In this document: positions 37,201 through 46,100 of the stretch, one piece after another | How the letters are laid out: the number at the start of each line of letters is the position of its first letter | Numbering within the stretch: the first letter of the stretch is position 1 | From: Alistipes provencensis | GTDB lineage: Bacteria > Bacteroidota > Bacteroidia > Bacteroidales > Rikenellaceae | Length of the DNA: 64,000 bases | Assembly (NCBI RefSeq): GCF_900083545.1 | Contig: NZ_LT559262.1 | Location: 1,712,397-1,776,396, forward strand | Direction: 5' to 3' | Made by a program: the position numbers and the translations under genes | Notes under the pieces: generated by a model | Seen by the model: only the letters and a program-made list of their open reading frames with translations | What the model was told of the DNA's origin: nothing | Databases searched by the model: none

Positions 37201-37488
37201 GACCGTGAGGTCCGCGCTGCCGTTGCCGGCCTCCCGGGCAAGGGTGAACCAAGGCTCCTCGAGCCCGGTTCCCTTGTCGTAGGTGACCATCCAGTAGGTG
37301 TTCGATTGGATGTGGATGACCACCTCCTCGCCGTTGTAGGTCAGGCCGCGCGCGTTGGCGCTGTAATAGGAGGCGTCGGTCTCCAGATAGACGTCGCTGA
37401 GCGACTTGTCGTCGTCGGCGCAGGCGCCGAGCATGGCCGGCAGCAACACGGCGACGAGGCCCGACAGGTATGTTTGCAGTTTTTTCAT
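34225..37488 (-). CDS. multi-module surface lipoprotein with BACON, Fn3 and several jelly-roll-like modules
   Basis: The 1087-residue protein has a lipobox (LGACADDD). BACON-like domains lie at about 35-128 and 500-585, and one Fn3 domain at about 590-690. Four beta-sandwich modules (about 130-290, 305-480, 700-905, 910-1087) share an opening 'DDF' or 'FDRLKW', a 'G....SP.(L/M)' strand and a closing 'RFxIDxFRL' or 'QFWLNSFRVTK' strand, as in the 26095 protein. It is the last gene of the sigma/FecR-controlled operon and probably binds the ligand at the surface. No catalytic motif is recognised. Confidence 0.7.
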   Translation of the reverse strand: MKKLQTYLSGLVAVLLPAMLGACADDDKSLSDVYLETDASYYSANARGLTYNGEEVVIHIQSNTYWMVTYDKGTGLEEPWFTLAREAGNGSADLTVTVQRNDGNARSAELKLVTNRNVSTTVTLSQAGIGERVYFYGDDFGTGGAGASVAEFEGWNLRGMGVDETYYDGQNATLDAGSPSTTYDGASGGNNVLFGDDGWLTLGGIATKGDYNFIFSFGVSNDVKAPSADDLKLYISQDRAQWTPVEYTLPASAAEAGKWSMVRIPFFIKEDCPAVFFRFESASAGYRIDDPALEEGDGTGETITFLEDVVNYIKTVLWEDDFSWANNASYVKSDAWTGSDGTRIDNWSSYPSSTNGWTIESGRATSYPRSAGSASATGFLKSGWANGGAGLFSPKMEAVGSEAKDVTVELTLAGWTLNNKPDNDQLCIRVLGGGTIGNASSTEQVFSVGSWNEWTIHEFEIFGATAATQIYIGSTIEANNRWFIDRFRLIYITEKPGDFEPELTTDPGSLEFVTAGEGKPVKVTANAAWSVRSEAAWLSFAPEGGDAGTSTVTITAERNQTGVERPATVEFLIDGEVIATLDVKQSGEMIQYAPSPLNLTELDASATVLTFGWDEPAEATHKYQAALFTDKEGEPVQQSPEFTLDAKFPTPIFTFGGLEPSTAYQLAVRTISTTDGVEDSPYVFLESRTTAAQTATPGALVSMHFDRLKWCGDHMLKAYGLRPTSVSGTVAPEAKADALTNANTGGSSDVFNTHSDAFRADRGVSGWYGLRAYEYPGYIKLGTSSKAGFLVTPQLSGLNEATDVRISFRLGNWNEPSADGSTFTIDKAVIRVGIVPENVTDANLKSYADAYTLTTNISFTADEAPVSATPQTWTDVSFEVPAVKPTDRLIIYATVDGTEKSGKARYEVDDIEVVPGSVKPVTVVFEDTFDWVNTSVDWANKLPAYKDNWAVFDGSIYAKYFCLQFGKSSTTEAGITTQPLTALGATPADITVEAQLTGNAANKKSVYFKISGAGSFSATENETETTVQLDGFMANATTGGNGSDFSGWETKTLTVYGADETTQIRLACVKVDGVTQQFWLNSFRVTK

Positions 37489-37501
37489 CGTTCACTCTCT
37501 T

Positions 37502-39466
37502 TTACAGGTTCTCGATCTGCGCGGCGAACTCCTTGGGGCGCGACATCGTTTCGGAGTACTTGTTGTCGAAACGGTCGGTCACCTCGATCGTGAGCGTCGA
37601 TGTGGCGCTCGAGGCGTTCACTGCGAACAGGTGGTAGTTGTTGCTCGATGTCAGCACCTCGGTGTAGGTGTTGTTCGAGTTTTTGTAGACGCGCGTGGCG
37701 TCGTAGGCATAGGTGTGCAGCGGGTCCTTCATGTAGACGCGCGTGGGGTTGAGCTCCACGCCGTTCTCCTTGACCGAAACCTTCCATTCGGGGTCCCAGC
37801 CCCAGATGTTGATGTAGACCACGTTGTTGCCCACGTTGACGTAGTCGTTGCGGTCGGGGTAGTAGCGGATCATGTTGCGGATGACCGAGTTGTTGGCGAA
37901 GAAGGTCTTGACGTTGTTCATGTCGTAGGTCCGCAACTGGAAGTCGCGCGCCTCGCCGTAACCCTTGTAGTACCATTCGAGGTCGGTGTCCCGGAACTCG
38001 TAGACGCCCATGCCGCCCGGCGCGCCGTCCTTGCAGATGTGGCCGTTGCTGTAATAGCCCGTCCACCACCACGTCGCGCACGAGCCGCCCGTGTTGTGCT
38101 CCATCAGCTCCTCGCGGACCTTCATCGTCGTGTTGTTGTGGGTGTGCCCCGAGATGATGTGTACGTCCGTGAATTCGGTGAGCAGTTGGTCGAGCACCGT
38201 CGAGTGTCCGTAGGCCATCGACGGGGTGATCTCGAGCGACGAGTTGTAGTAGAACACCTGACAGTGGGTACCGATCACCAGCGGGGCGCTCTTGTCCCTG
38301 ACGGTCGCCAGATCGGCTTTCAGCCACGCGAGTTCCATCTCCGTGAAGGCGGAGTTGTAGGAGTGGTCGCCCGGCGTCCGGGTCGAGGCGTCGGCTCCGG
38401 CGTTGAGGTAGACCGTGTTGTCGAGCATGATGAAGTGCGCCTTGCCGATGTTGAACGAATAGTAGGTCGGCCCGAGGTTGTCCTTGTAGGGCTGTTCGGC
38501 GGTGTAGTCGTCCTTGGCATACTCGTCGTTGTCGTGGTTGCCCGGGACGTGGTAGATCAGGGTCGGGATGGCCGAGTCCTTGAGCGTGTTGACGTAGTCG
38601 CCCAGGTTGTACTTGTTCGAATTCCAGTAGAGGTCGAACGTCATGTCGCCCATGTTGAGGATGTAGACCCTCTTCGATGCGTTGGCGACGTAGTTCTTCA
38701 CCTCGGGCAGCATCAGGTCCTTGTATTGGGCGATGTCGCCCAGCCGGTTGGCCAGATGGATGTCGGCCAACACCAGCAGGTCGAAATCATCCTGCCCCGG
38801 GGCTTCGACCAACTCGAAGTCGACCTGTTCGCACGCCTCCTCGCCGGGGGTCACCGGACCCCAGATCAGGGGTACGGAGTTCTCGGACTGGGGTTCGTAG
38901 CCCGAGGGTACGCTCATGAAGACGTAGCCGTGGTGCTTCTTCGAGGCGAGGTAGTAGCAGCCCGTGTCGTCGGTCGTGGTGACGACCTCGCCGTCGGAGA
39001 CGACCACGCCCGCGACGGGCAGCGAGCCGCAGAAGACCACGCCTTTGACGTTCATGCCCTCCTTGTCGGGAATCTCGATGTCGAGACTGCGGCGGAATTT
39101 GAGGATACCCAGCACCTGACTCTCCCGGCCGCGGTGTACGACGAGGCGGTAGGAGCCTGTCGGGATGTCCTGCGGCACGGCGAAGGTGACATAGGCATGG
39201 TCGACCGCCTTGAGCGTGAGCGGGATTTCCGCACCCGTGGCGATGTCGGCCAGTGCGAGCGCATCTCCCTCGGAGAATCCCTTGCCCTGAATGGTCAGCT
39301 CCTTGGTGGTCGAGGTGTAGAAGGTCGATCCGGGGACCAGTTGGTCGGTGATGAGCCGGTTTGCCTGAGCCGTGTTGACCGTCGTGTCGTCGCTGCATCC
39401 GGCCGTCAGGAGCACCAGCGCGGAGAGGAGCGTTGCAATCCGGTATCTGAATTTATGGTTGTTCAT
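37502..39466 (-). CDS. calcineurin-type metallophosphoesterase lipoprotein (MetallophosN/C)
   Basis: The 654-residue lipoprotein (LTAGCSDDT) has an N-terminal Ig/carboxypeptidase-like region (about 30-230), a catalytic calcineurin-like core and a C-terminal beta domain, the plan of families with MetallophosN and MetallophosC domains. The core motifs are all present: 'VLADIHLANR' (DxH), 'ILNMGDMTFD' (GD), 'YHVPGNHDND' (GNHD), 'VIGTHCQVF' and 'IISGHTHNN' (GHxH). It should use two metal ions to hydrolyse a phosphomono- or diester outside the inner membrane. Its place in a SusC/D operon without glycosidases implies a phosphorylated polymer or teichoic/nucleotide-like substrate; which one is unknown. 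Confidence 0.85.
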   Translation of the reverse strand: MNNHKFRYRIATLLSALVLLTAGCSDDTTVNTAQANRLITDQLVPGSTFYTSTTKELTIQGKGFSEGDALALADIATGAEIPLTLKAVDHAYVTFAVPQDIPTGSYRLVVHRGRESQVLGILKFRRSLDIEIPDKEGMNVKGVVFCGSLPVAGVVVSDGEVVTTTDDTGCYYLASKKHHGYVFMSVPSGYEPQSENSVPLIWGPVTPGEEACEQVDFELVEAPGQDDFDLLVLADIHLANRLGDIAQYKDLMLPEVKNYVANASKRVYILNMGDMTFDLYWNSNKYNLGDYVNTLKDSAIPTLIYHVPGNHDNDEYAKDDYTAEQPYKDNLGPTYYSFNIGKAHFIMLDNTVYLNAGADASTRTPGDHSYNSAFTEMELAWLKADLATVRDKSAPLVIGTHCQVFYYNSSLEITPSMAYGHSTVLDQLLTEFTDVHIISGHTHNNTTMKVREELMEHNTGGSCATWWWTGYYSNGHICKDGAPGGMGVYEFRDTDLEWYYKGYGEARDFQLRTYDMNNVKTFFANNSVIRNMIRYYPDRNDYVNVGNNVVYINIWGWDPEWKVSVKENGVELNPTRVYMKDPLHTYAYDATRVYKNSNNTYTEVLTSSNNYHLFAVNASSATSTLTIEVTDRFDNKYSETMSRPKEFAAQIENL

Positions 39467-39487
39467 GTTCGTTTCTTTTTGAGGTTC

Positions 39488-41623
39488 TTATATCTCGGCG
39501 ATCTGCCAGAAGCTGATGCGCGGGGCGCCGCCCTTGGCGACGGTCGTGCTCTCCGTCGAACTGCCGTTCACCATGCCGTTGCCGGCGTTCCAGTTGCGGG
39601 TAACCCGGAAGCGGATCGTGAACTTCTGCTTGTTCTTCATCTCGTCGGGAAGTTTGAGGATGAACTGCTGGAGCTGGTGGCACGAGTACCAGTCGGGCGA
39701 GATGATCTCGCCGATCTTGGTGTACGAGGCCAGCGGGCCGTTCTCCTCCTCGCCCCACTCGACGTCGAAATACATCGGGCCGGTCTGCGAACTGGCGATG
39801 GCGAAGGTGAGGTAGAGGTCTTTCGACGCGCTGGGCGTGAAGTCGTTGACGTGGAAGACCCAGCATTCGCCCTTGTAGCCCTCGGGGGCGTCGGTGCGGT
39901 TCATCGTCGAGGCGGTGCAGTCCCAGAAATACTGGCACGAGACGCAGGCGAAGATGTTGAAGTTGCCGGTGCTGTTGGACAGCGCCGGGGAAACGCTCTG
40001 CGAACCGTCGCCCTTGATGGTCACCGTGGCCGGGGCCATACGGGCGTAGCCCCATCCCCAGTCCATCGAGATGCCGCCGGCGCCCATCTGGATCGCCGAC
40101 CACATGGTCGTGGTGAGCTGGCCGCTGCCCACGCGCGGCGTCAGTTTGTCGTAGGTGTTGATGTCGCCGAAGGGCCCGAACTGGATCAGCGTCTTGGACA
40201 TGCGCGTCGAGGCGTCGGTCGAGACCTGATTGTCCTCGTGCTGGCGCAGGCGGATGATGTAGACCTCGCCCGTCGACTGCTTGTAATACTTGGTGACGAT
40301 GCCCGTCAGCGGACCCGAACCCTCGGGAACGAGCGCCGCGAAGCGGTCGAGGAACCATGTCGTCGTGTAGAGCTTGCAGGTGTTGCCCTCCTCGTCGCGC
40401 AGCAGGTGGCCGTAGAAGTCGTTGCCGTCGCAGAAGGGCATCGCCGTGGCGTTGTAGGCGATCGTCGCGTAGGAGGGCGTCGACTGCGTGTAGCGTTCGT
40501 CGATGTTGCAGTAGGTGCCGGCGGGCTGTACGAACTCGACCTTTTTGAGCGTCACGAGCGTGTTCTCGTAGTCGGCGAGTTCGGAGATGCTCTCCAGCTC
40601 GACGGGGGCGATGCCCGTTCCCTCGTCGTCGCGTTCGAAGACCGAGTTCGACGTGAAGGCCGCCACCTTGAGCGAACGGGTCGTCGCGTCGGTGACTAAC
40701 TGCTGGCCCAGCAGGTGGACCTTCAGGTGTTCGTTCATCCGGTAGGTGTTGTCGTTGGTCGAGGCGAACTCGAAGAGCAGGCCGCGGCGGCTGTCGTCCT
40801 GAAGCGTCATGACGTTGAGGTCGAAATTGCGCTTCTCGCGGTTGCTCGTCACGCAGCCCTCGACCCAGACGTTGTCGGTGATCTTGCCCGCATTGGCATA
40901 GCGGGCGATGGCGTCGGCGATGGTCAGCTTTTCCCCGTTGTTGGGGTCCTGCGCCGTGTTGAACTGCACGATTGTCAGGTCGGCGTAGAGTTTCTCCAGA
41001 TTGGTGCCGATGGCTTGGAAGCGGACCACGCCCGTGCGTTCGTCGCCCGTGTTGGGCGAGACGATCAGCTCCTGCGCGTCGCCGGTCGCGTCGCCGAAGG
41101 TGATCCACCCGGCGGCGCTCTCCAGCGTCAGGGGCTTCCAGCCGATGTTGGCTTTCAGCGGGACGGTGATCGTGCCGCCCTTCGAGGCGGCGGTGATGTG
41201 GTCGGAGCCCATGTCGAGGGCGATCGACGGCTCGGTGCCCGACTGCGCGACCTCGAAGGACTTGACGACCTTGCCGCCGATGACGACGTTGACCGAGCTG
41301 TAACGCGTGTAGGCTCCCTCGTTGGCCGAGACAGTGACCGTGAAGCGGCCGCTGTCGTCGCCCTCGTTGGGCCAGATGTCGATCCACTCCTCGTCGCCCG
41401 TGTAGGCGGGTTCGATGACCCACGGGCCCATGTTCGAATACATCTCGACGGTCAGCGAACCGCCGTTGACCGTGTAGGAGAGCGACTCGATCTCCTCGCC
41501 GAAGTAGAGGTACGGAGCGTCGGTGTCCTCGTCCGAGGTGCATCCCGCCGCCAGCAGCGCAAAGGCGCCCAGAAGCCCGGCGAGACGGTATTTCGTATGC
41601 GATATGATTCGTTCGATATTCAT
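39488..41623 (-). CDS. BACON/DUF5689 surface lipoprotein
   Basis: The 711-residue lipoprotein (LLAAGCTSDED) carries two BACON-type domains (about 35-125 and 130-225), then an OB-fold-like DUF5689 region (about 230-465: 'LTIADAIARY.....DNVWVEGCVTSNREKRNF'), then a C-terminal beta-sandwich ending 'APRISFWQIAEI'. DUF5689 proteins often neighbour phosphoesterases and SusC/D pairs, as here. It starts 20 nt downstream of susD, so it is probably the third component of the surface complex. No enzyme activity can be assigned. Confidence 0.75.
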   Translation of the reverse strand: MNIERIISHTKYRLAGLLGAFALLAAGCTSDEDTDAPYLYFGEEIESLSYTVNGGSLTVEMYSNMGPWVIEPAYTGDEEWIDIWPNEGDDSGRFTVTVSANEGAYTRYSSVNVVIGGKVVKSFEVAQSGTEPSIALDMGSDHITAASKGGTITVPLKANIGWKPLTLESAAGWITFGDATGDAQELIVSPNTGDERTGVVRFQAIGTNLEKLYADLTIVQFNTAQDPNNGEKLTIADAIARYANAGKITDNVWVEGCVTSNREKRNFDLNVMTLQDDSRRGLLFEFASTNDNTYRMNEHLKVHLLGQQLVTDATTRSLKVAAFTSNSVFERDDEGTGIAPVELESISELADYENTLVTLKKVEFVQPAGTYCNIDERYTQSTPSYATIAYNATAMPFCDGNDFYGHLLRDEEGNTCKLYTTTWFLDRFAALVPEGSGPLTGIVTKYYKQSTGEVYIIRLRQHEDNQVSTDASTRMSKTLIQFGPFGDINTYDKLTPRVGSGQLTTTMWSAIQMGAGGISMDWGWGYARMAPATVTIKGDGSQSVSPALSNSTGNFNIFACVSCQYFWDCTASTMNRTDAPEGYKGECWVFHVNDFTPSASKDLYLTFAIASSQTGPMYFDVEWGEEENGPLASYTKIGEIISPDWYSCHQLQQFILKLPDEMKNKQKFTIRFRVTRNWNAGNGMVNGSSTESTTVAKGGAPRISFWQIAEI

Positions 41624-41642
41624 GTTTCGGTGTTTTTCGGGA

Positions 41643-43118
41643 TTACTGCTTGCGCGCCCACCAGAGCCGGGTCTTCATGTTGTCGGGACCTTGGTTGGCG
41701 ATCGCCTTGAGGTAGTTTTCGTGGTTGGTGTCCACCGTGGTCACCGGGTAGATGAAGCGCGTGGGAAGCACGCCGTCGTTGGCCGTGCCCTTGCCGATCT
41801 TGAGGTTGGGGTAGCCCGTGCGGCGGTACTCGTGCCACGCCTCATAACCCACCCAGAAGAGGGCGATGTACTTCTGGTTGAGGATCTGCTCCAGCGTGTT
41901 GTCGAAGGCGACGATCTCCATGAAGGCGTTCTTCTGCGCCTGCGTGATCTCGTAGGTGGGCGAGGGGTTGATCTCGTCCCAGTAGTCGATCGACGCCAGT
42001 ACGGCCTGCTCGTAATACTGCTGCGCCGCGGCGCTGCCGCCCGGGATCATGCCGCGGAACGCCGCCTCGGAGAGGATGAACAGCACCTCGTCGTAGCGCA
42101 TGAACGCATAGGGCGAAGTGTAGTCGCCCAGCACGTCCTTGTTCAGGTAGGCGCAGTTGGTGGCGTTGGTCTCCGTGGTGGGGTAGCCGCTGACCAGTCC
42201 CGTCCATTCGTTGTTCTGCTGGACGGCGTAGATGCCCAGACGCGGGTCGTTGATGTTGTTCATCATGTTGACCAGATGTTCGGCCATGCGGTGCGAGTTC
42301 GAGGTGAAGCTTTGCAGCGTCATGGTGCCGAAGTGCCCGATGAAGGGGTCGACGTTGGTGTAGAACAGCGCCGCGTTGTCGGCATTCGACGCCATGACGG
42401 GGTAGAGCGTGGGGTTCGCGACGATCTCGCGGAGCTTTTCGTCCACGCCCGTCTCCGCGTCGCGGTTCTGCAGCCGCATCAGCAGCCGCATGTAGAGCGA
42501 GTTGGTGAATTTGCGCCACTTGGCGATGTCGCCGGCGTACATCAGGTCCTTGTTCGGGTAGCGCAGCGCCCGCGAGGAGTCGTAGAGCGAATTGGCCCGT
42601 TCGAGGTCAGCGAAAAGCTGGGTGTAGACCTCCTTCTGGGTGTCGAATTTGGGTTTGAGGACGTTGTTGCGCCCCTGAAAAGCCTCGCTGAAGGGGATGT
42701 CGCCGTAGATGTCCGTCCAGTTCGAGACGAACAGCGCGCGCATCGTCAGGGCGATGGCCTCCGAATTGGCGTCCTCGTTCTTCACGGCCTGCTCGATCAT
42801 GTGGTCTGCGTTGGCCGCCCAGCGGGCGAGGTGGTTCCATGTGCCGCTGTTGTAGCTGTCGCGGATCATGTAGCGGTGGACGTTCTCGGTGTACATCTGC
42901 ACGGTGTACTGGACCAGCTCGTTGTTGAGCAGCCATGTGCGGTAGACCATGCCGTCGGCTCCCGTGAAGAGGATGTGTTCCAGCAGGTTGAGCGGATGGA
43001 TGTCGCCCATCTCCATCTGGTTCTGGTTGGTGTTGTACTCGTCGAAATTCGAGGTGCAGCCGCCCGCGAGCAGGCCCGCCGCACAGATCGTCAGAGCGTA
43101 TCGTAGTATGTTTTTCAT
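41643..43118 (-). CDS. SusD-like lipoprotein (SusD_2 type)
   Basis: A 491-residue lipoprotein (LLAGGCTSNFDEYNTNQN). The internal pattern 'WTDIYGDIPFSEAFQG', the helical TPR-like first half and the ending 'RLWWARKQ' fit the SusD-like_2 group (PF12771), which pairs with STN-containing SusC proteins. It begins 13 nt after the susC stop. Full length and intact, although its partner SusC is missing an internal segment. Confidence 0.93.
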   Translation of the reverse strand: MKNILRYALTICAAGLLAGGCTSNFDEYNTNQNQMEMGDIHPLNLLEHILFTGADGMVYRTWLLNNELVQYTVQMYTENVHRYMIRDSYNSGTWNHLARWAANADHMIEQAVKNEDANSEAIALTMRALFVSNWTDIYGDIPFSEAFQGRNNVLKPKFDTQKEVYTQLFADLERANSLYDSSRALRYPNKDLMYAGDIAKWRKFTNSLYMRLLMRLQNRDAETGVDEKLREIVANPTLYPVMASNADNAALFYTNVDPFIGHFGTMTLQSFTSNSHRMAEHLVNMMNNINDPRLGIYAVQQNNEWTGLVSGYPTTETNATNCAYLNKDVLGDYTSPYAFMRYDEVLFILSEAAFRGMIPGGSAAAQQYYEQAVLASIDYWDEINPSPTYEITQAQKNAFMEIVAFDNTLEQILNQKYIALFWVGYEAWHEYRRTGYPNLKIGKGTANDGVLPTRFIYPVTTVDTNHENYLKAIANQGPDNMKTRLWWARKQ

Positions 43119-43131
43119 AGCCGGGTCGGTT

Positions 43132-46100
43132 TTAGAAGTCCAGTTTCAGGTTTATGCCGTAGGTACGGGTCATCGGATAGGCACCGGCTTCGATACCGCG
43201 CGAAATGGACGATCCCACGGCGTAACCCGCTTCGGGGTCGTAGAGCGGGAAGTTCGTCCAGCAGAAGAGGTTGGTGGCGTAGACGCCGATGGTGATGCCT
43301 TGGAAAACCCGGGTCTTGGTGCAGAGGTGCCGCGGCAGCGAATACTCCAGCCGCAGCTCCTTGAGCTTGAGAAACGAGGTGTCGAAGACGTTCTCCTCGG
43401 CGTTCTCGCGGGCGTAGACGTAGTTGGTGTAGTGGTCGACGATGTCGGTCGTGATGGTGGTGTTCTTCGAATAGGTGCCGTTCTCGTTGAGGTTCACGCC
43501 CGGGACGATCATGCCGGCGTAACGCCCTTTGAGCGAGTTCTTCAGCTTGCCCTGATAGGCCAGCGCGAAGTGGGTCATCGAATAGGTCCTGCCGCCCCAT
43601 TGGGCGCTGAACGACATGCCCAGCCGGAAGCCCTTGTAGGAGAGCGAATGGCTCATGCCGGCCGTCCAGTCGGGGTAGATGCTCCCCAAGTCGAGGAGTT
43701 CGTCCTCGGTCGAGGTGAGCCGTGCGCTGCCGGTCTCGGCGTCGACGACGATCTGGTTCGAGCAGTCGACATAGGAGCCGTCCGCATCGACGTAGAACGC
43801 CCCCTCGGGAGCCCGCTCGTAGCCGCGGCCGTAGAGCCGTCCCAGCTCGGTGCCGGGATAGGCGCGGATGTAGATGTTGCCGCCGACGGTGATGTTGGGG
43901 TTGAGGTTCCACATCGCCACGCCGTCGGCCAGCTCGACCAGCTTGTTCCAGTTCTTGGACCAGTTGGCGCTGATCGTCCATTCGAAATCCTTGGTCTTGA
44001 CGGGCTGGAAGCGCGCCGAGATTTCGACGCCGCGGTTGCGGACGCAGCCGGCGTTGACGACGACCGACGTGGCCCCGACGGCCTGGTCGATCGGCACGGT
44101 GATGATCTGGTCAGTGGTCTCGCTGTGGTAGTAGGCCACGTCGAAATTGAGGCGGCTCTTGAAGAACTTGCCCTCGAGGCCCACCTCCCAGCTCTCGACG
44201 TTCTCGGGCTTGAGGTAGTAGTTCTGGATTTCGCTGCTCAGGTAGTACGAGCTGGGGAAGCTGCCGTTGGAGTAGACCGAGACCAGTTTGTTGGGCGAGG
44301 TGTCGTTACCCACGTTGGCCCACGAGCCGCGGACTTTCAGCAGGTCGACCCACGGGGCGTGTTCCTTGAAATCGAACACCTGATCGAGCAGCACGCTGGC
44401 CGAGACCGAGGGGTAGAAATAGGAGTTGTAGCCCGGCGCGAGCGTCGACGACCAGTCGTTGCGGCCCGTGATGTCGAGATAGACCATGTCGCGCCATCCC
44501 AGCGACAGGAAGCCGTAGAACGAGTTGATCGACTTGGTGTAGCGGTAGGAGCGGTAGACGGGCGAACTGATCGAGTTGGCCATCTTGTAGACGTTCTTTT
44601 CCAGCAGACCGTCGGCCGTCTGGGAGTAGATGTTGCGGCGTTTCCAGAGCATGTTGTTGCCGCCGAACGAGGCCCGCATGTCGAAGTCGCCCAGTTTGCG
44701 CGTGTAGGAGAGCAGGAAGTCGCTGTTGACCTCGAGCGACGTGACCGTCTGCTCCTTGTAGTAGCCGTAAGGGTAGCCGTTCGAGTACCACGGCTTGCGC
44801 TGGGTGCGGAACTCGTTGTTGAAGTCCATGCCGGTGCGCAGGTCGAGGGTCAGCCCCTTCATGAGGTTGATGTTCAGGGCCATGTTGCCGAACACGCGGT
44901 CGCGGTTGAGGGTGTTGAGCTGCTCGTAGACCTGCATGTAGACGTTGTCGGCATAGGTCGAGTTGATCAACAACTGGGGCGTGCCCTCCTCGTACATCCG
45001 GTCGATGCGGCCGTAGGCGTATTCGCGGTAGTAGGACGAGACGTCGACCACGTTGGGGTTCCAGATCAGGGTGTAGAGCGGCGAGGCGGCGCTGTAGCCC
45101 GACATGGGCATGTTGTCTGAATTTTTGCGGTAGTAGGTTACCTTGCCCGTCATGCGGAGCCACTTGTTGAGCTGGCTGGTGATCGACATGTTGAAATTCT
45201 GGCTGTCGTAACCCGTGTTGGGAACGATCCAGTTGTTGCGCGAATCCTTCACCGAGAAACGGGCCGAGGTGCCTTTGCCGTTGTTGTAGGAGAAGGCGAT
45301 GCTGTTGTTGTAGGTGACGCCCGTGTCGAAGAAGCCCTTATACCAGTCGCGGTACTCCCACGGCAGACGCCGGTACATATCCGTATCCCAGTCGCGCGAC
45401 TCGTACTGGTAGAACTGCTGTCCGTCGAACTTGGCGCCGAAGGCCACGCGCGAATAGATGCGCCCGGTGCTGGCGATGCCGTCTTCGGCGTTGGCTGCCG
45501 GAACGCTCCAGTAGTTGTATTTGCGCTGCTGGTCGAGGTTCGAGCTGTTGCCGTTGCCGGCGCCGTACTCGCTCTGGAAGTCGGGCCAGAAGCCGGCTTT
45601 CTCGAACGTCACCGAGGAGTTGAACGAGATGCCCAGACCCGGGGTCTGGCGGCCCGACTTGGTGGTGATGACGATGGCGCCGTTGGCCGCGCGCGAACCG
45701 TAAAGGGCCGTCGCCGCGGGGCCTTTGAGCACCGAGACCGACTCGATGTCCTCGGGGTTGAGGTCGCTGGCGCCGTTGCCGTAGTCGATCGGGGCGGTGG
45801 TGTTGAAAGCCTGCGAACCCGAACTCGACGACTCCATGTCGCTCGAAATGGGCACGCCGTCGATGACGAACAGCGCCGTGTTGTTGTCGTGGGTGAGCGA
45901 CGACTCGCCCCGCGTGTCGAGCACCTTGCCGTTGATCCGCGTCGGTTTGGAGGCGTCGCGTTGGACGACCGAAAGGTAGATGTTCTGCTGGTAGACCCTG
46001 TATCGGGTGTCCGTCCCCGCGACCAGTCGGTCCAGCACCGTGGTCAGCGGCTTGTTGGTGACGTCGATCGTGAGGGTGCGCTTGATGTCGACCCCTTTGT

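Noticed and set aside
37406..40699. Very long open frame on the plus strand (over 1000 codons), antisense to the phosphoesterase and lipoprotein genes
   Set aside because: It is a composition shadow of GC-rich minus-strand genes: no signal, domain or Bacteroidota-like start, and the opposite frames encode clear families.
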